Program-made: the position numbers and the translations under genes
In this document: positions 1 through 10,694 of the stretch, in pieces
Position numbering within the stretch: the first letter of the stretch is position 1
Layout of the letters: each line of letters opens with the position of its first letter
Origin: Antennarius striatus
Lineage: Eukaryota > Chordata > Actinopteri > Lophiiformes > Antennariidae
Length of the DNA stretch: 64,000 bases
Reading direction: 5' to 3'
Assembly: GCF_040054535.1 (NCBI RefSeq)
Contig: NC_090796.1
Coordinates: 16,597,501-16,661,500, forward strand
The notes under the pieces: model-generated
The model's input: the letters and a program-made list of their open reading frames with translations, nothing else
Told to the model about the DNA's origin: nothing
The model's database searches: none

Positions 1-422
1 GTCTGGCCCGGTTATTCTAGACTTTTATCTGCTTTGCCTTGGGGAACGCAGCGACAAACTGACTGCGAGGATGTTACATCTGGTCGTTTCCGCGGCGACG
101 ACAGGGCGTTTAATGGAAACCGACAGGAAGATGCAAACACCTCATACTTTTTGATTCGTACGCCCACGGGCCGGTGCGACGTGGAGGACGTCCCAGCACG
201 GGAAGACGGATTTGCGAGCGCGTGGAGGTGCACGTGTGTAGCGCGGCACGCAAGAACAGATTTGTGTGTGAGCCAAGGTGTGTGTGTGTGTGTGTGTATG
301 TGTGTGTATGTATGTGTAGATTCCCAGCGTGGGCCGTGCTGGCTCAGCGCTTTCAGCCAGCCAATTAATTACAGAGAAGCGCCGTAGACAGAACAGCATG
401 TCGAACACACACATTGACGTTG

Positions 423-460
<38 letters not shown>

Positions 461-1013
461 CACACAACACCTCCCTTCACTCAGACACATATTTGTCATC
501 GGCGAAGCAACAAATGTCTGCAACGGAGCTGCATAAGCTGCTCGTTCATGACGAGGGTTTCATGGCGTTGCAGATCTTTATCTTCTCCATCAGCGGCTGC
601 TGGAACACAACAACTACACAAACAGGAAGTACAAAAGCATCACAGCGTGATGAGAATACAGCAATCCTGATTCGTGCTTCAAGATGCCCGGCGAGTAACG
701 AGGGGTCACTGTAATGACATGTATGGAATTTTAAAAATATAAAAAGTGATATATGAGCGAGATTTGAACTCTTCTACGCAAACTGACCCTTGAAATATTT
801 TTTTAATTTATTAAAAAACAGGTAAAATCAAAATATAATGAACAATTTCTAAATTATGATCCAATTGGTGGCAGAAGGATGAGGATGACCTGCTGCATCA
901 CGAGGACAACAAAAAAAAAGGATGAATGTGAGATGGGAGGGGTCAAGTTCTAGCCCCTTCCCAGATGGAAGTGGGCGTGGCTTCAGAGTGTTGGGGGGGG
1001 GGGGGGGGTTTAC
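1..1013 (-). other. usp54 intron 2 (partial)
   Basis: No further USP54 exon is recognisable here on the minus strand. The stretch holds a (GT)n-like tract near 280-312, a (CA)n tract near 427-458, a 16-base G run at 993-1008 next to the exon 2 donor, and at about 691-714 the end of a dispersed repeat that recurs near 14043. Confidence 0.7.
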
Positions 1014-1331
1014 CTTGAGAGCGCAGAAGATGCACGAGTCCTCCATGCACTTGTGTGTGGTCAGCTGTCGAAAGCTCCTGCGGAAGATGTCCAGATGCCA
1101 CAGAACCTGCAAGACAAAGCACAGGTCAGCGCTCCAGCCAATCACAGGCCGCTGAGACGCCACGCTAACTCTACCGCTTTGTGAAAACCGACTGAGGACG
1201 GTCTGCAGAAGGCGGAGCCCGCCAGGTCCTCCTCTTCCTCCGTCCATCTCTGGTGTATAATTAAAAGAAACGCTCCTGCTAAACTCATCCCGCATGCTAA
1301 AAGATAATATTGACATAAAACTGTCCCTGAG

Positions 1332-1375
<44 letters not shown>

Positions 1376-3570
1376 ACTGTATACACACTCTTTTACATCT
1401 ATATGCATGTCCGTTTGCAAGGAACTCTGGGGGAAAGGGGGGGAGAAATGGAGGTGGAGGATGACAGACTGCGTGCTGACGCTGGTGCATGCGGCCCACC
1501 TTTCCCTCCTCTCCCCCCGGTTTATTTGGTGGTGATGAATCGTCTCCCTCCCCAGCACTGCAGCAGCCACAAGGAGGCCACGCTCCACCCCCCCACCCCC
1601 CACAACCCCAAACCCATCTGTCTTTATCAGCGTCGATCTATCTATTCATCTGGTTCTCTCCTCCTCTAAGCACATCCCTCCATCTCCTCCTCCGCCTCCA
1701 TTCGTATCACTCGTCTCTCTCTCTCCGTCCCATTTTAACTTCTCTCAATTTGTCTGCAGGAGCATCTCGGAGAGTAAAATGGGACTAACAAACGTGCAAA
1801 GTGATGCAATCAGAGACAGAAACTGAGCCGATCAGCTCAATCATCATCATCACCATCATCATCATCTTTTTCCTGCTGCTTCTTGTCAGTAATTTGAGTT
1901 ACAGAATTATTAGCACTCGATCCGCGCAGAAAGCGATGATCAACGCGTATTTTCATTTATCAAACCGTGCCGTCGTGAAATTAAACCGCATTTGAAGATA
2001 CAATTCCGGGGGAACATTTCTGTTTCGTTCTGTTTCCCGCATCACGTTCACGTCGTTATCTGTCTTGTGCTAATTGCTAGCTTTGGGATTCGTCACTGGG
2101 ATTAAAAAGATAAGCACAAATAATGCAGAGGAAAACAATGCATGTATGAAATCCTCAATTTTATACTGACAGATAACCCAGCTGTATTAGAACTGAAGCT
2201 ACATGAGCTAGCGCTGCTAGTTCCTGATGTTCCTGCTCTCCTCCTGACGGGCTGGTCCTGATGCTGACCTCCCGATGGGACAGTCCTCTTCCTGATTGGC
2301 TGTTTCCCAGATCAGAAAACTCCCTTTAAACTCCCAGAACTTCCTCCTCCTGCTGCTTCTTCCTCTGAGCAGATAATCTCTCCCCCATCTTCATTGATTT
2401 GTGATCAGGTACCACGCGGGGCAGAGCTATTTATTTTTCCCGCCCCTAATTGGCGGCGGGGATGGAGTGTGTGAAGCAAACATTATAACGGCTGTAGAGT
2501 CTGGATGGAGGGACTCGTTTGCTTTAACGGCCTGAAACTGTAAATGTCAGATTTGTTAGTGCATAGATTTTTGCTCCAGATCGTCTGCTAGGTGTTAAAC
2601 ATTATTATTATGATTATTATATCTAAATAAAGCCGTTAGTTATGAAATATACATCCTGATAATAAACTGTGTAGAAATACAGACACAGAAATACCAGCAT
2701 GAAACGAACATTTTAAAGCCGTTTGATTTCTGCTCTTTATGAACCCCGGTTCTCCTGTTCTGGGCTCCTATTACCCCTCGTGATGGGGGGCATCTCTGTT
2801 TTTCTTCTGGTTGGGCATCACATGATACCACAGCTGTCACGGTGTCTGTTACTACTTTTCCTGACCTCCGTTATTCACGCACCAGCAAAAGTTTTGACAC
2901 GAAAGTGACGTCGAAACGAGGACGAGGGGGTTTTAATATTTAGGGTTCCATTCAGCTGCCTCCCCTGCCCCCCACCCCCAGAGCTGCTGTGTCTACATCA
3001 GTGAAATTCTGTTGTTGTGACTAATATGTATGGATATTTCAGATGCATAAACATAAAACAAAAAGTAGACGGAGGATAAAGAATGTAAAAATAATAAAGG
3101 TGTTTTTATTCGCATGAGCAGAAACAAAGATATGATAATAAAACCAGGCAGGCAGGGTCAGGTGTGTGTGTGTATGTGTGTGTATGTGTGTGTGTGTGTG
3201 TGTGTGAATGAGGTTAGAAGAGAATCTGAAGTGTAAAAAAAGCAGATGAAGAAAAGACGTTCCGGAGTGAAGTCGAGGTAACAGGATGAATAAATGAGAG
3301 GAGATAAAAGAAGTGATCATTAAAATCATTAAAGACAGAAATAAACGAGAACGGCCTTCAGTCGAGCAAGTTTTACTCCAATTCTAAAACTTAATGTGTG
3401 GATTTGTTGTTTTCATCATAAATTAATTTTAGAATGAAAATGAACTTTTGAACTGTTTTTGTTTGTTTCCGGTGCACATCGGACCCGTCTCCACATCTGA
3501 CCTCTGACCTCTGATGACGACCTGACTCATGCTCACTTCAACTCTCTAGAATACCGTAAGTAAACCGCCG

Positions 3571-3613
<43 letters not shown>

Positions 3614-4025
3614 ATTCATCCCCGTCTCTCCTGCGTGTCCTTGAAGCGTCCCACTTCCCTCCTCTTGGAGACACCTTCTAAGTCTTTGTCGAGACGTTTT
3701 CTGTAATTTCTCAGGAAAACTTCACGTCCTTCACCTCCTCTGTTCAAGTCCTCCTCTTCCTCCTCACCCTCCTCTCCATCCTTTCCTCTCCTCCTCGTCT
3801 CCTCACAAACGCTCATTTGTCTCCACCTGGACCTCATTCGACTCTCCGATTCCTTCGGTCACCTTCGGTACTCCTCATCCCTTCAGCTCCTCCTCTTCTT
3901 CACAAACTTTTCTTCTCCTCATTTATCCTTGTTTTCTTCATCTCTCTTCAAGCTCCTGCTTCATCACGCCCCCACCAACAGCCTCTCTGTCTTCATGCCT
4001 TTCTCTCTCTATCTCAAGCCAATAG

Positions 4026-4108
<83 letters not shown>

Positions 4109-4268
4109 TGACCTGCAGGGCGCTGTTGAGGAAGCAGCTGTTCTGTCCCGGCTCGTTGCTCAGGCCTTTGCTGGGCGCGATGGAGGTCATGGTTCTGGGG
4201 GTCACCAGCCCCTGCACCCCGCCTGCCGCTCCGCCACCCGACGCAAAGTAGTTCCTCTTCCACGACAT
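1014..4268 (-). CDS. usp54: USP54 5' part: first two coding exons (partial gene)
   Basis: Two coding exons: exon 1 at 4113-4268 (52 codons, ATG at 4268-4266) and exon 2 at 1014-1106 (31 codons). Exon 1 begins [13 protein letters not shown] and carries the ubiquitin-specific-protease Cys box [18 protein letters not shown], with the nucleophile-position Cys at residue 45. Exon 2 continues [12 protein letters not shown]...CIFCALK. This start and Cys-box context are characteristic of USP54 and its paralogue USP53. The neighbourhood (MYOZ1, SYNPO2L, SEC24C) selects USP54. Donor at 4112 reads CAG/GTCAGA; acceptor before 1106 reads TTGCAG; donor after exon 2 reads AAG/GTAAAC. The remaining USP domain and the long C-terminal region lie beyond position 1. 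USP53/USP54 were long listed as inactive because of catalytic-domain divergence, and later work attributes K63-linked chain activity to them; this window cannot decide it. Intron 1 is about 3 kb. Confidence 0.93.
1107..4112 (-). other. usp54 intron 1
   Basis: Intron between the two usp54 coding exons. It contains (CA)n at 1332-1372 and 3572-3611, (GT)n around 3164-3206, a pyrimidine-rich stretch at 3610-4020, and the 81-bp (TG)n tract 4027-4107 abutting the exon 1 donor. No coding signal recognised. Confidence 0.75.
4027..4107. repeat. (TG)n microsatellite, 81 bp
   Basis: Uninterrupted TG dinucleotide tract. On the usp54 transcript it reads as CA repeats beginning 5 nt into the intron. Confidence 0.97.
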
Positions 4269-4640
4269 CACTACCTGGATGCCCCCCCCCTCCTCGCTCG
4301 AGCGAGGTGTGGAAGGGGCGGGGCAGCAGAAGGAGCGACGGCCTCTATGTCACTCCCATGAGAGAGAACGGGGAAGAAGTGAGGAGGAGGAAGGAAGTGG
4401 GCGGCGGCGGCGGCGGGAGCGGAGCGATGAGATGTGGCGAGCGTCGGATGTGGGACCCATACAACCCCCCCGGTTCCAGCCGCGTCTTTAAAATCCGTCG
4501 ACTCGCTGGAGCCGGGCTTTGAGTTCTCCTTTTTTCAGCTCCTTGGATTCATCGGGCGTCTGTCGGTAGAATCGTCGACGTCCCATGTGGGAAGGCCTTC
4601 AGTAAGCTCCGCCCCTTTGACTTCACCTGGAACACACAGA
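4269..4640 (-). promoter_or_regulatory. GC-rich region directly upstream of the usp54 ATG
   Basis: Immediately 5' of the usp54 start codon (higher coordinates) the sequence holds a GC box (GGGGCGGGGC near 4315-4325), a short CGG-repeat stretch near 4391-4412, and a perfect 16-bp palindrome CCTCGCTCGAGCGAGG at 4292-4307. A consensus-like minus-strand donor (CCAG/GTGAAG) sits at 4627/4626, so part of this may be a non-coding exon. Whether it is a promoter or 5' UTR of a transcript starting further right is not resolved. Confidence 0.4.
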
Positions 4641-5057
4641 TAAAAACATGATGATGATGACGATGGTGATGCTGCCTGTGGTCACATCGCCCTCCCCAAC
4701 ACGCAATTTAACCATGTTTAACCAGTTTTTACGATTTCAAAGGGTTAAAAAAAGAAATCAATTATCTGATCAATAATCAATAACACCTTCTTAGCGATCG
4801 GAAAGCTTTGTGACATCATCAAATTGAAAAACCCCTGTGTTTATACGAGAGGGGTGTTCATCTCTGGACATACATCCATGCTTATTTTCTTATTGATCAC
4901 AGATTATTATTGATTATTGATTATTAGTGAATCTTGATCATGGCCCTGCGACAGCGGCAACGCCATCGTTTAAACGCCGGCGGAGTCTGTTACGTCATGT
5001 GATAATCTTTACTTAGGGAAATTATCTGCAGCTTATACGTGCTATACGGCTTACGGA

Positions 5058-5089
<32 letters not shown>

Positions 5090-5488
5090 TGTGCATGTGT
5101 GTCAGCCTACAGGAAATCTGCATTTGTGTGTGTACATGACGTTGCGTAACACACACACACACACACACACACACAGGGCAGTAAAGGTCCGCAGTGCCCC
5201 CCACCCCCGCCCTACCCCTATAGTTTCAGCCTTATTGCCCGGTGGCTGCCACCCCCACTGGCGAAAGGCCAGAGGGCGCGGGGATGCTGCAGTGAGCAGG
5301 TGAGTGGCGTGGGCTGTTGCCATAGCGACGGTGACACAGGAAGGAGGTAAAAAAAAAAAGGGGGGGGTGGCGAGAGTCGATCCGTTCATCTACAGACAGA
5401 TAAATCAAAATTGCAGGAGGATTTCTGAAGGGATTTGGCTCGCGGGCCCCCGTGTGCCATTTCTCCTCAACAGCACAGCATCCTGAGC

Positions 5489-5565
<77 letters not shown>

Positions 5566-5672
5566 ACTGAGCCTGTGGAGTGTGTGATCACACATCCTCT
5601 CTGCGACTGCACCCTACAGCCGAAATCTCTCTGGCAAGTCCTCGCACAAGCGCTGTTTATGTGGCCCCGCTA

Positions 5673-5715
<43 letters not shown>

Positions 5716-8700
5716 ATGTGTGTGTCCCCACATCTTCAGCTAGTTACCATGGAAATAGGCCAAGCAGCAGGCACGCGGGGGAAAAGCCGAACCATGTGAT
5801 TTAACTGAGAGACACACTGTGCTGCACACACACACACACTCACACACACACACATGGCTGGCGAATGATGATGATGATGATGATGATGATGTGTATTGAT
5901 GGTGGAGAGTTCCTGGAAGCCAGAGTGAGTCAAGGCACAAGTCATTCAAACTCGCTGACCCCCGGGGGGGGGCTGGCCAGCGCGCGGAGACCCGGACCGG
6001 GACCTGTGGTCGCCGTGCTGACGGCGACAGTCACACACCATGTGACGTGGAGGCGTGGCCACGGCGCGACTATCTCATTCGGATTTTTTTTTTTTTAATG
6101 CAAAGCCTTCCCTGATAAACTGACGCGTCCGTCAGGTCATCCGTCCATCGGTGGAAACAGGAAGCATCTGGAACGCCAAACGGCGTGAGGAAGGTGTTAA
6201 ATCCTCCTGATAATAAGACGTTCCCTCCCCGGGTGTCTGGTGGCGACAGCGGATCATTATGATCGCAATCAGATCGATAGAAGCCGGCGAGGCGAGCCGA
6301 GAGCGCTGAGGACAGTCAGCTGTTCCGCCGCCGCCGCCATCACCTCCCTCCTCCCCCTCCTCATCCAGACCCTCATTAACACCTCCATCCGTGTGACGCC
6401 AACGACTCACACGAGGGTCCACCTGGTAGACGAACCACCTGTGACCTGACCGTCGTACAGGTCAACGGCGTTAATGACCTCACAGGAAGTGCAAGCACCT
6501 TCAGCTTCCTGTCACCTGAGCAGAGGTTATTTAATAACCTGGATGAAACAGAATCCACACAAACACGCCGTCTGGTCCGATCAGCGGCGGTTCTGGAGGT
6601 TTGGGTTGCGATTGGATGATCTTACTCAGCGGAAGCAGGAATTCTGGGAAATCTTCGGAATGCTCCGAGAATGTTTCCGAGGTCAGAAACGACCGAAATT
6701 AATCCGGAAGCTTTGAAACTGGAAGAAGGAGGCGGCGGAAAACCCATCCCAAAGAAAGGAAAGCGCTTTATGAGATAGGACCGCCCACCAGAGGTCACAT
6801 GATTCATCGTTTTCATGATAAACATGACTCTGGCGTTCGCCTCATTAGTCAAAACTCTTCTGTTTTTTCATTTTTATTCCCTCCAGCTGAGCGGAAATCG
6901 TGAACGTTCCCTCAAAGCTGGTTGGAGATGTTGTTGTCCCCCCCCCCCGCCTCTGGAGCGAACATACGAGGGTGAGGAGCATCTTTCTTCATCATTTCTT
7001 CCTCTCATTCACTCTCATTCACTCCTGCTCGCCGTCCTTCCCTTCCTCCCCCCTGACCTCCATTTTCACTCTCATTCACTCTCCTCCTCCTCCTCCTCCT
7101 CCATTCATCTCTGTCGGCTCGCCTCCCATTCCCGAAAACTTCACCTGACACACGCGTGTGCTCACACACACACACACACACACACACCAAGTGTTTTCCC
7201 TCTAACTGGGTTATGTGTAACTTCAAATAGCCGGAGATGACAATAGGGAGAGCCCAGAGTTCACCCCCCCTCCCCCCTCTCTGCTCCTCTTCCTCCTCCT
7301 CCTCTTCCCCACTCTAAATGTAAGGAGAACGTTTACATGCGTGTGTTTGCACTGAGGTCGTGTGAACATGCAGTCGCCACACGTGCAGCGCTTTTCTTTC
7401 TTTTTTTTTAAAATTCAAGGTCATTCCCTTGTTCAGGAGAGGAGGGGGCGGTAGCGATGTAAAAAGGAGTAAAGGAGGGAGGGAAACGTGAATAGAGTGA
7501 TGAGAAACAGATAAAAGTGATAAAAGATGAAAAGAAAACGGGTGACGCAGAAAAAAACCAGTAAAAGAGGAGAGGATGGAAAAGAATCCACATGTGCTTC
7601 TTTACTTCTCCTCCTCCTTTAGCACCCCCCCCCACATCCATCAGAAGCCCCCCCCCACAGTTCTACAAAACCACACTCAACAGGCTTTAGAGGAAAAGTT
7701 TCCCCCATAGATAGAAACACTCGATGAATCCCGAATCCTGAGGAGGTCCCGTCTCCACGGCGACGACCATCCCTCCTCCATGGAAGGAGACATCATTCAC
7801 ACCTCTTTAAAGCCCAAGCCATGACTGTCACCTCCGAGCCAGAGGTGTGGAGATGCTCCCGGCTTCAGGACGGCGCTAACGACACAGTTTCATTTCATTT
7901 AATCCTGACAATCACTTCCTGTTTGGTTCTCTTTTTTTAGCATCATTTGATTTGTCCTGTTCGGGGGGGTGGGGGGGTGGGGTGGGGGGGGCTCCACTGA
8001 GGTTTGGATCCCCGATGCGACGAAACAACTTTAAAATAAGCCGTCATTGATGCTCCAAACCGTCACCGATAAATGATGAGAAATAAACCTAAAAACAGAC
8101 TCACGGTCCTGAGAGCTTTTATTATTTGGAGCTGGTGGGGTATTTAAATAGCGCCACCACCCCCCCAGGAGAAAATCCCTCTGAGAGGGAAGGGAAGAAA
8201 CTTTTTTTTTCCTGGCAGTGTGATTCAACAGGATGAAGAATTTTGTAGATAAAAGTAATATGAGCGCCCCCCCCCCAGTATGAAACGCTGCGAGGCCCAA
8301 ACACCAGAGACCGTGACAGGTCATGAAATATAGAGGTGCTGGCGTAGATGATAAGGTATTAAATAAAGGGGAAATATGGCTGGAGCTGAAATGGGGGTGG
8401 GAAGGTTTGTGGGGGGGGGGGCAGTGCACACACCCTTTATGCTGGTAAAAGCCCCCCAGGCATCCAGGATGTCAGTTTGGAGGATGGGTTGTGGGTCACC
8501 TGTCTAATCCCTGCACAGGTGAGGAGGTGTGTGCGCATAAAGTCCTGGTTTGTGGTTCCAGGTTCATCCAGGGGGGGTTTAGGGTTTAATAAGCCCCCAC
8601 AGGAGGAAGAAGGAACCATTCATGAGGAAAGACGCGTGAAAAGCCCTTTTTTCCCGTGTCACCATCTCCTCCAGTGAGGATGGAGGGGGGGGGGGGGTAA

Positions 8701-9057
8701 AGTCATCAATCACGCAGATCGAAAACGCAACGTAGGATCAATGGCGTCACCCCCCCCCCCCCACCCCTCAACCCCCACCACCCCTACCTCCGGGAGCGAT
8801 GACACTGGAGCGGGAATACATCCATCAACAAGTCCACGCAGCGTAAAACACGCAACACGGGGCAGGAGCCGCGCGCAGTAGTGGCATGTACCCGCGTGGG
8901 ACGCGGTGTATAACACGTGTGGTGGTGATTGGTGGGGGGGGGGGGGTGATGGTGATGGTGATGGGGGGGTGGGGGGGTAAGATGAACTTGAAGTGAAGGG
9001 TGTCAGAAGAGCCTCTGCGCAGTGGATCACTTACAAAACACAGTTATAAAACAGTCA

Positions 9058-9100
<43 letters not shown>
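4641..9100. other. Intergenic or usp54 5' region, repeat-rich
   Basis: No exon recognised on either strand. Contents: GT/CA tracts at 5059-5100, 5151-5176, 5492-5562, 5673-5713 and 7163-7188; a GAT trinucleotide run near 5866-5891; CTC-rich DNA near 7080-7102; many G or C homopolymers (about 7970-7990, 8410-8420, 8686-8698, 8750-8762, 8934-8946). It may be an intron of usp54 if the CpG-rich block at 9100-9800 is its first exon. Confidence 0.6.
5492..5562. repeat. (TG)n microsatellite, 71 bp
   Basis: Uninterrupted dinucleotide tract; a second shorter one follows near 5673-5713. Confidence 0.95.
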
Positions 9101-9107
<7 letters not shown>

Positions 9108-9800
9108 GCGTGTGTGCGCGCGCCAGAGGGCACGGGACCAGGAAGAGGTCGTGCTGCTGATGAGAGTGATGATGAAGATGATGACAGAGAGGAAGATGAT
9201 CCTCCACGCATCTGGCCGACTAGGAAACACGCACAGACACGCACACCCACCGCCTGCGTTCCACCCAGTCACATGCGCGTCCGCCCCCCCCCCTCCCCCA
9301 CACCCCCCCGGTCTGTAGCCGTGATGGAGCCCATGCGGTGCCTGAGGGGGTTTTTTTCCACTCACCCCGGCTGCTGTCGCCTCCAGCCTCCGTCCGATCG
9401 TCCTGCGGTGCGGTGGAACCGGTGGAACCGGAGAGAGGGCGAGCCGTGGGCGCATCCAGCCCCCACCAGCGCCATCCAGCGCTGCGGTCGCGGCACGCCG
9501 GTCTCGCGATACCGCGTCACCCTCCTGCCCCGCGATGGAGTGAGTGACGTATCCGCTCCGCCAGGCGGCTCTGCTCAGCCCGATGCCGCCGCCCAATGGA
9601 CGCCAGGCGACAGGAACGGGAGGACCGGGATGACGTCATCCCGGAGCCTCACCTGTTTGTCTCGCGCTCTCCCGGATATCCACTCCCGCCTTCAACCTGC
9701 AGTCAGCAGCGAGGAGAACATCTGTTTCATTTCCATCACGGCCAGAGGGGGGTCAGGGTCACAGCCCCACCTGCCTGAGAGTCAACGCGCAGGGCAGAGG
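9100..9800 (-). promoter_or_regulatory. CpG-rich block, candidate usp54 first exon/promoter
   Basis: This is one of the most CpG-dense parts of the left third of the window. It contains a perfect CRE palindrome TGACGTCA at 9631-9638 and, on the minus strand, an excellent splice donor ACAAACAG/GTGAGG with GT at 9652-9651. A non-coding usp54 first exon ending at 9653 and transcribed leftwards would fit. It could equally be an unrelated CpG island; long open frames here are a by-product of GC content. Confidence 0.35.
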
Positions 9801-9867
9801 TCAGAGAGACCCCTTCAAGTCTGTCGGAGATTTGAACTCCAACGTCACTGAGAGGAAGAGCAACGGA

Positions 9868-9930
9868 GAATTATTATTAGTATTATTAGTATTATTATTA
9901 TTGCTATTATTATTAGTAGTAGTATCATCA

Positions 9931-9968
<38 letters not shown>
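9868..9968. repeat. Imperfect (ATT)n microsatellite
   Basis: Trinucleotide ATT/TTA repeats with AGT, GCT and ATC interruptions over about 100 bp. Confidence 0.9.
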
Positions 9969-10362
9969 TTTACTGTTATTAGTATTATTTTCCCTGCTGA
10001 GATTGTAGCCTTCACAAACCGGCGCCAGATAAACGGTTGAAAATGGATGAATGGGTGGATTATTATTATCATTAATACGAATATGATTAATATTATTATT
10101 CCTTTTGTTGCCTAGGCGATGGAAACCATACTGAAGAGCTCCAACATCAGGGAAGCGTCAGACGACCAGGTCCGATCACCCAGGAGTTGTGGGTCTGAGT
10201 CCTGTGGGTTTTATGAATGAAAACCCATTTTTCCTAAAACGACGTGATGTGTTCCGGTAACTATTTGAGTTTTCTTCATCATTGCATTTGTTAGCTTTGG
10301 TTTGTACAACATGAAAGCAGAAGGATCCATCAGACGCACACAGACTTTCTGTAAAGGGGAAC

Positions 10363-10368
10363 TTTATT
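10363..10368 (-). terminator. myoz1 poly(A) signal AATAAA
   Basis: The plus strand reads TTTATT, i.e. AATAAA on the myoz1 strand, about 330 bp after the stop codon at 10697-10695. It is the first canonical hexamer downstream and implies a 3' UTR of roughly 350 bases. Confidence 0.75.
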
Positions 10369-10694
10369 GCATAAATACATTGTTTTAAGAGTGCAGAGTG
10401 CTTGTCGATATCTATTCACACAGATCTTGCATTAGCGTGCAGAATGCAAAATTATAGTAAGACCTAATGATATAATCGCTGAGGAGTAACAGATAGGAAA
10501 GCACACAAGAGACCAGGGGAGACATTTGGGGACATGAACTTCTGTGTGATTAAAGGACATGTGAACACGTGATCACCATGTCCATGTTGTCGTGTATGTG
10601 CTGCAATTTATGAAGCCTACATACACCGTATGTGTGTGCGTCAATGTGTGTGTTTCATTCCACATGCACTGCTTGACCCCGTCGTCATGCGTGT

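Noticed and set aside
493-714. Possible third usp54 exon
   Set aside because: Neither strand encodes the expected USP-domain continuation after CALK, and splice signals are lacking.
9000-9851. 283-codon open frame on the plus strand
   Set aside because: Runs through a GT tract and CpG-rich DNA, has no recognisable domain and overlaps the probable minus-strand promoter region.
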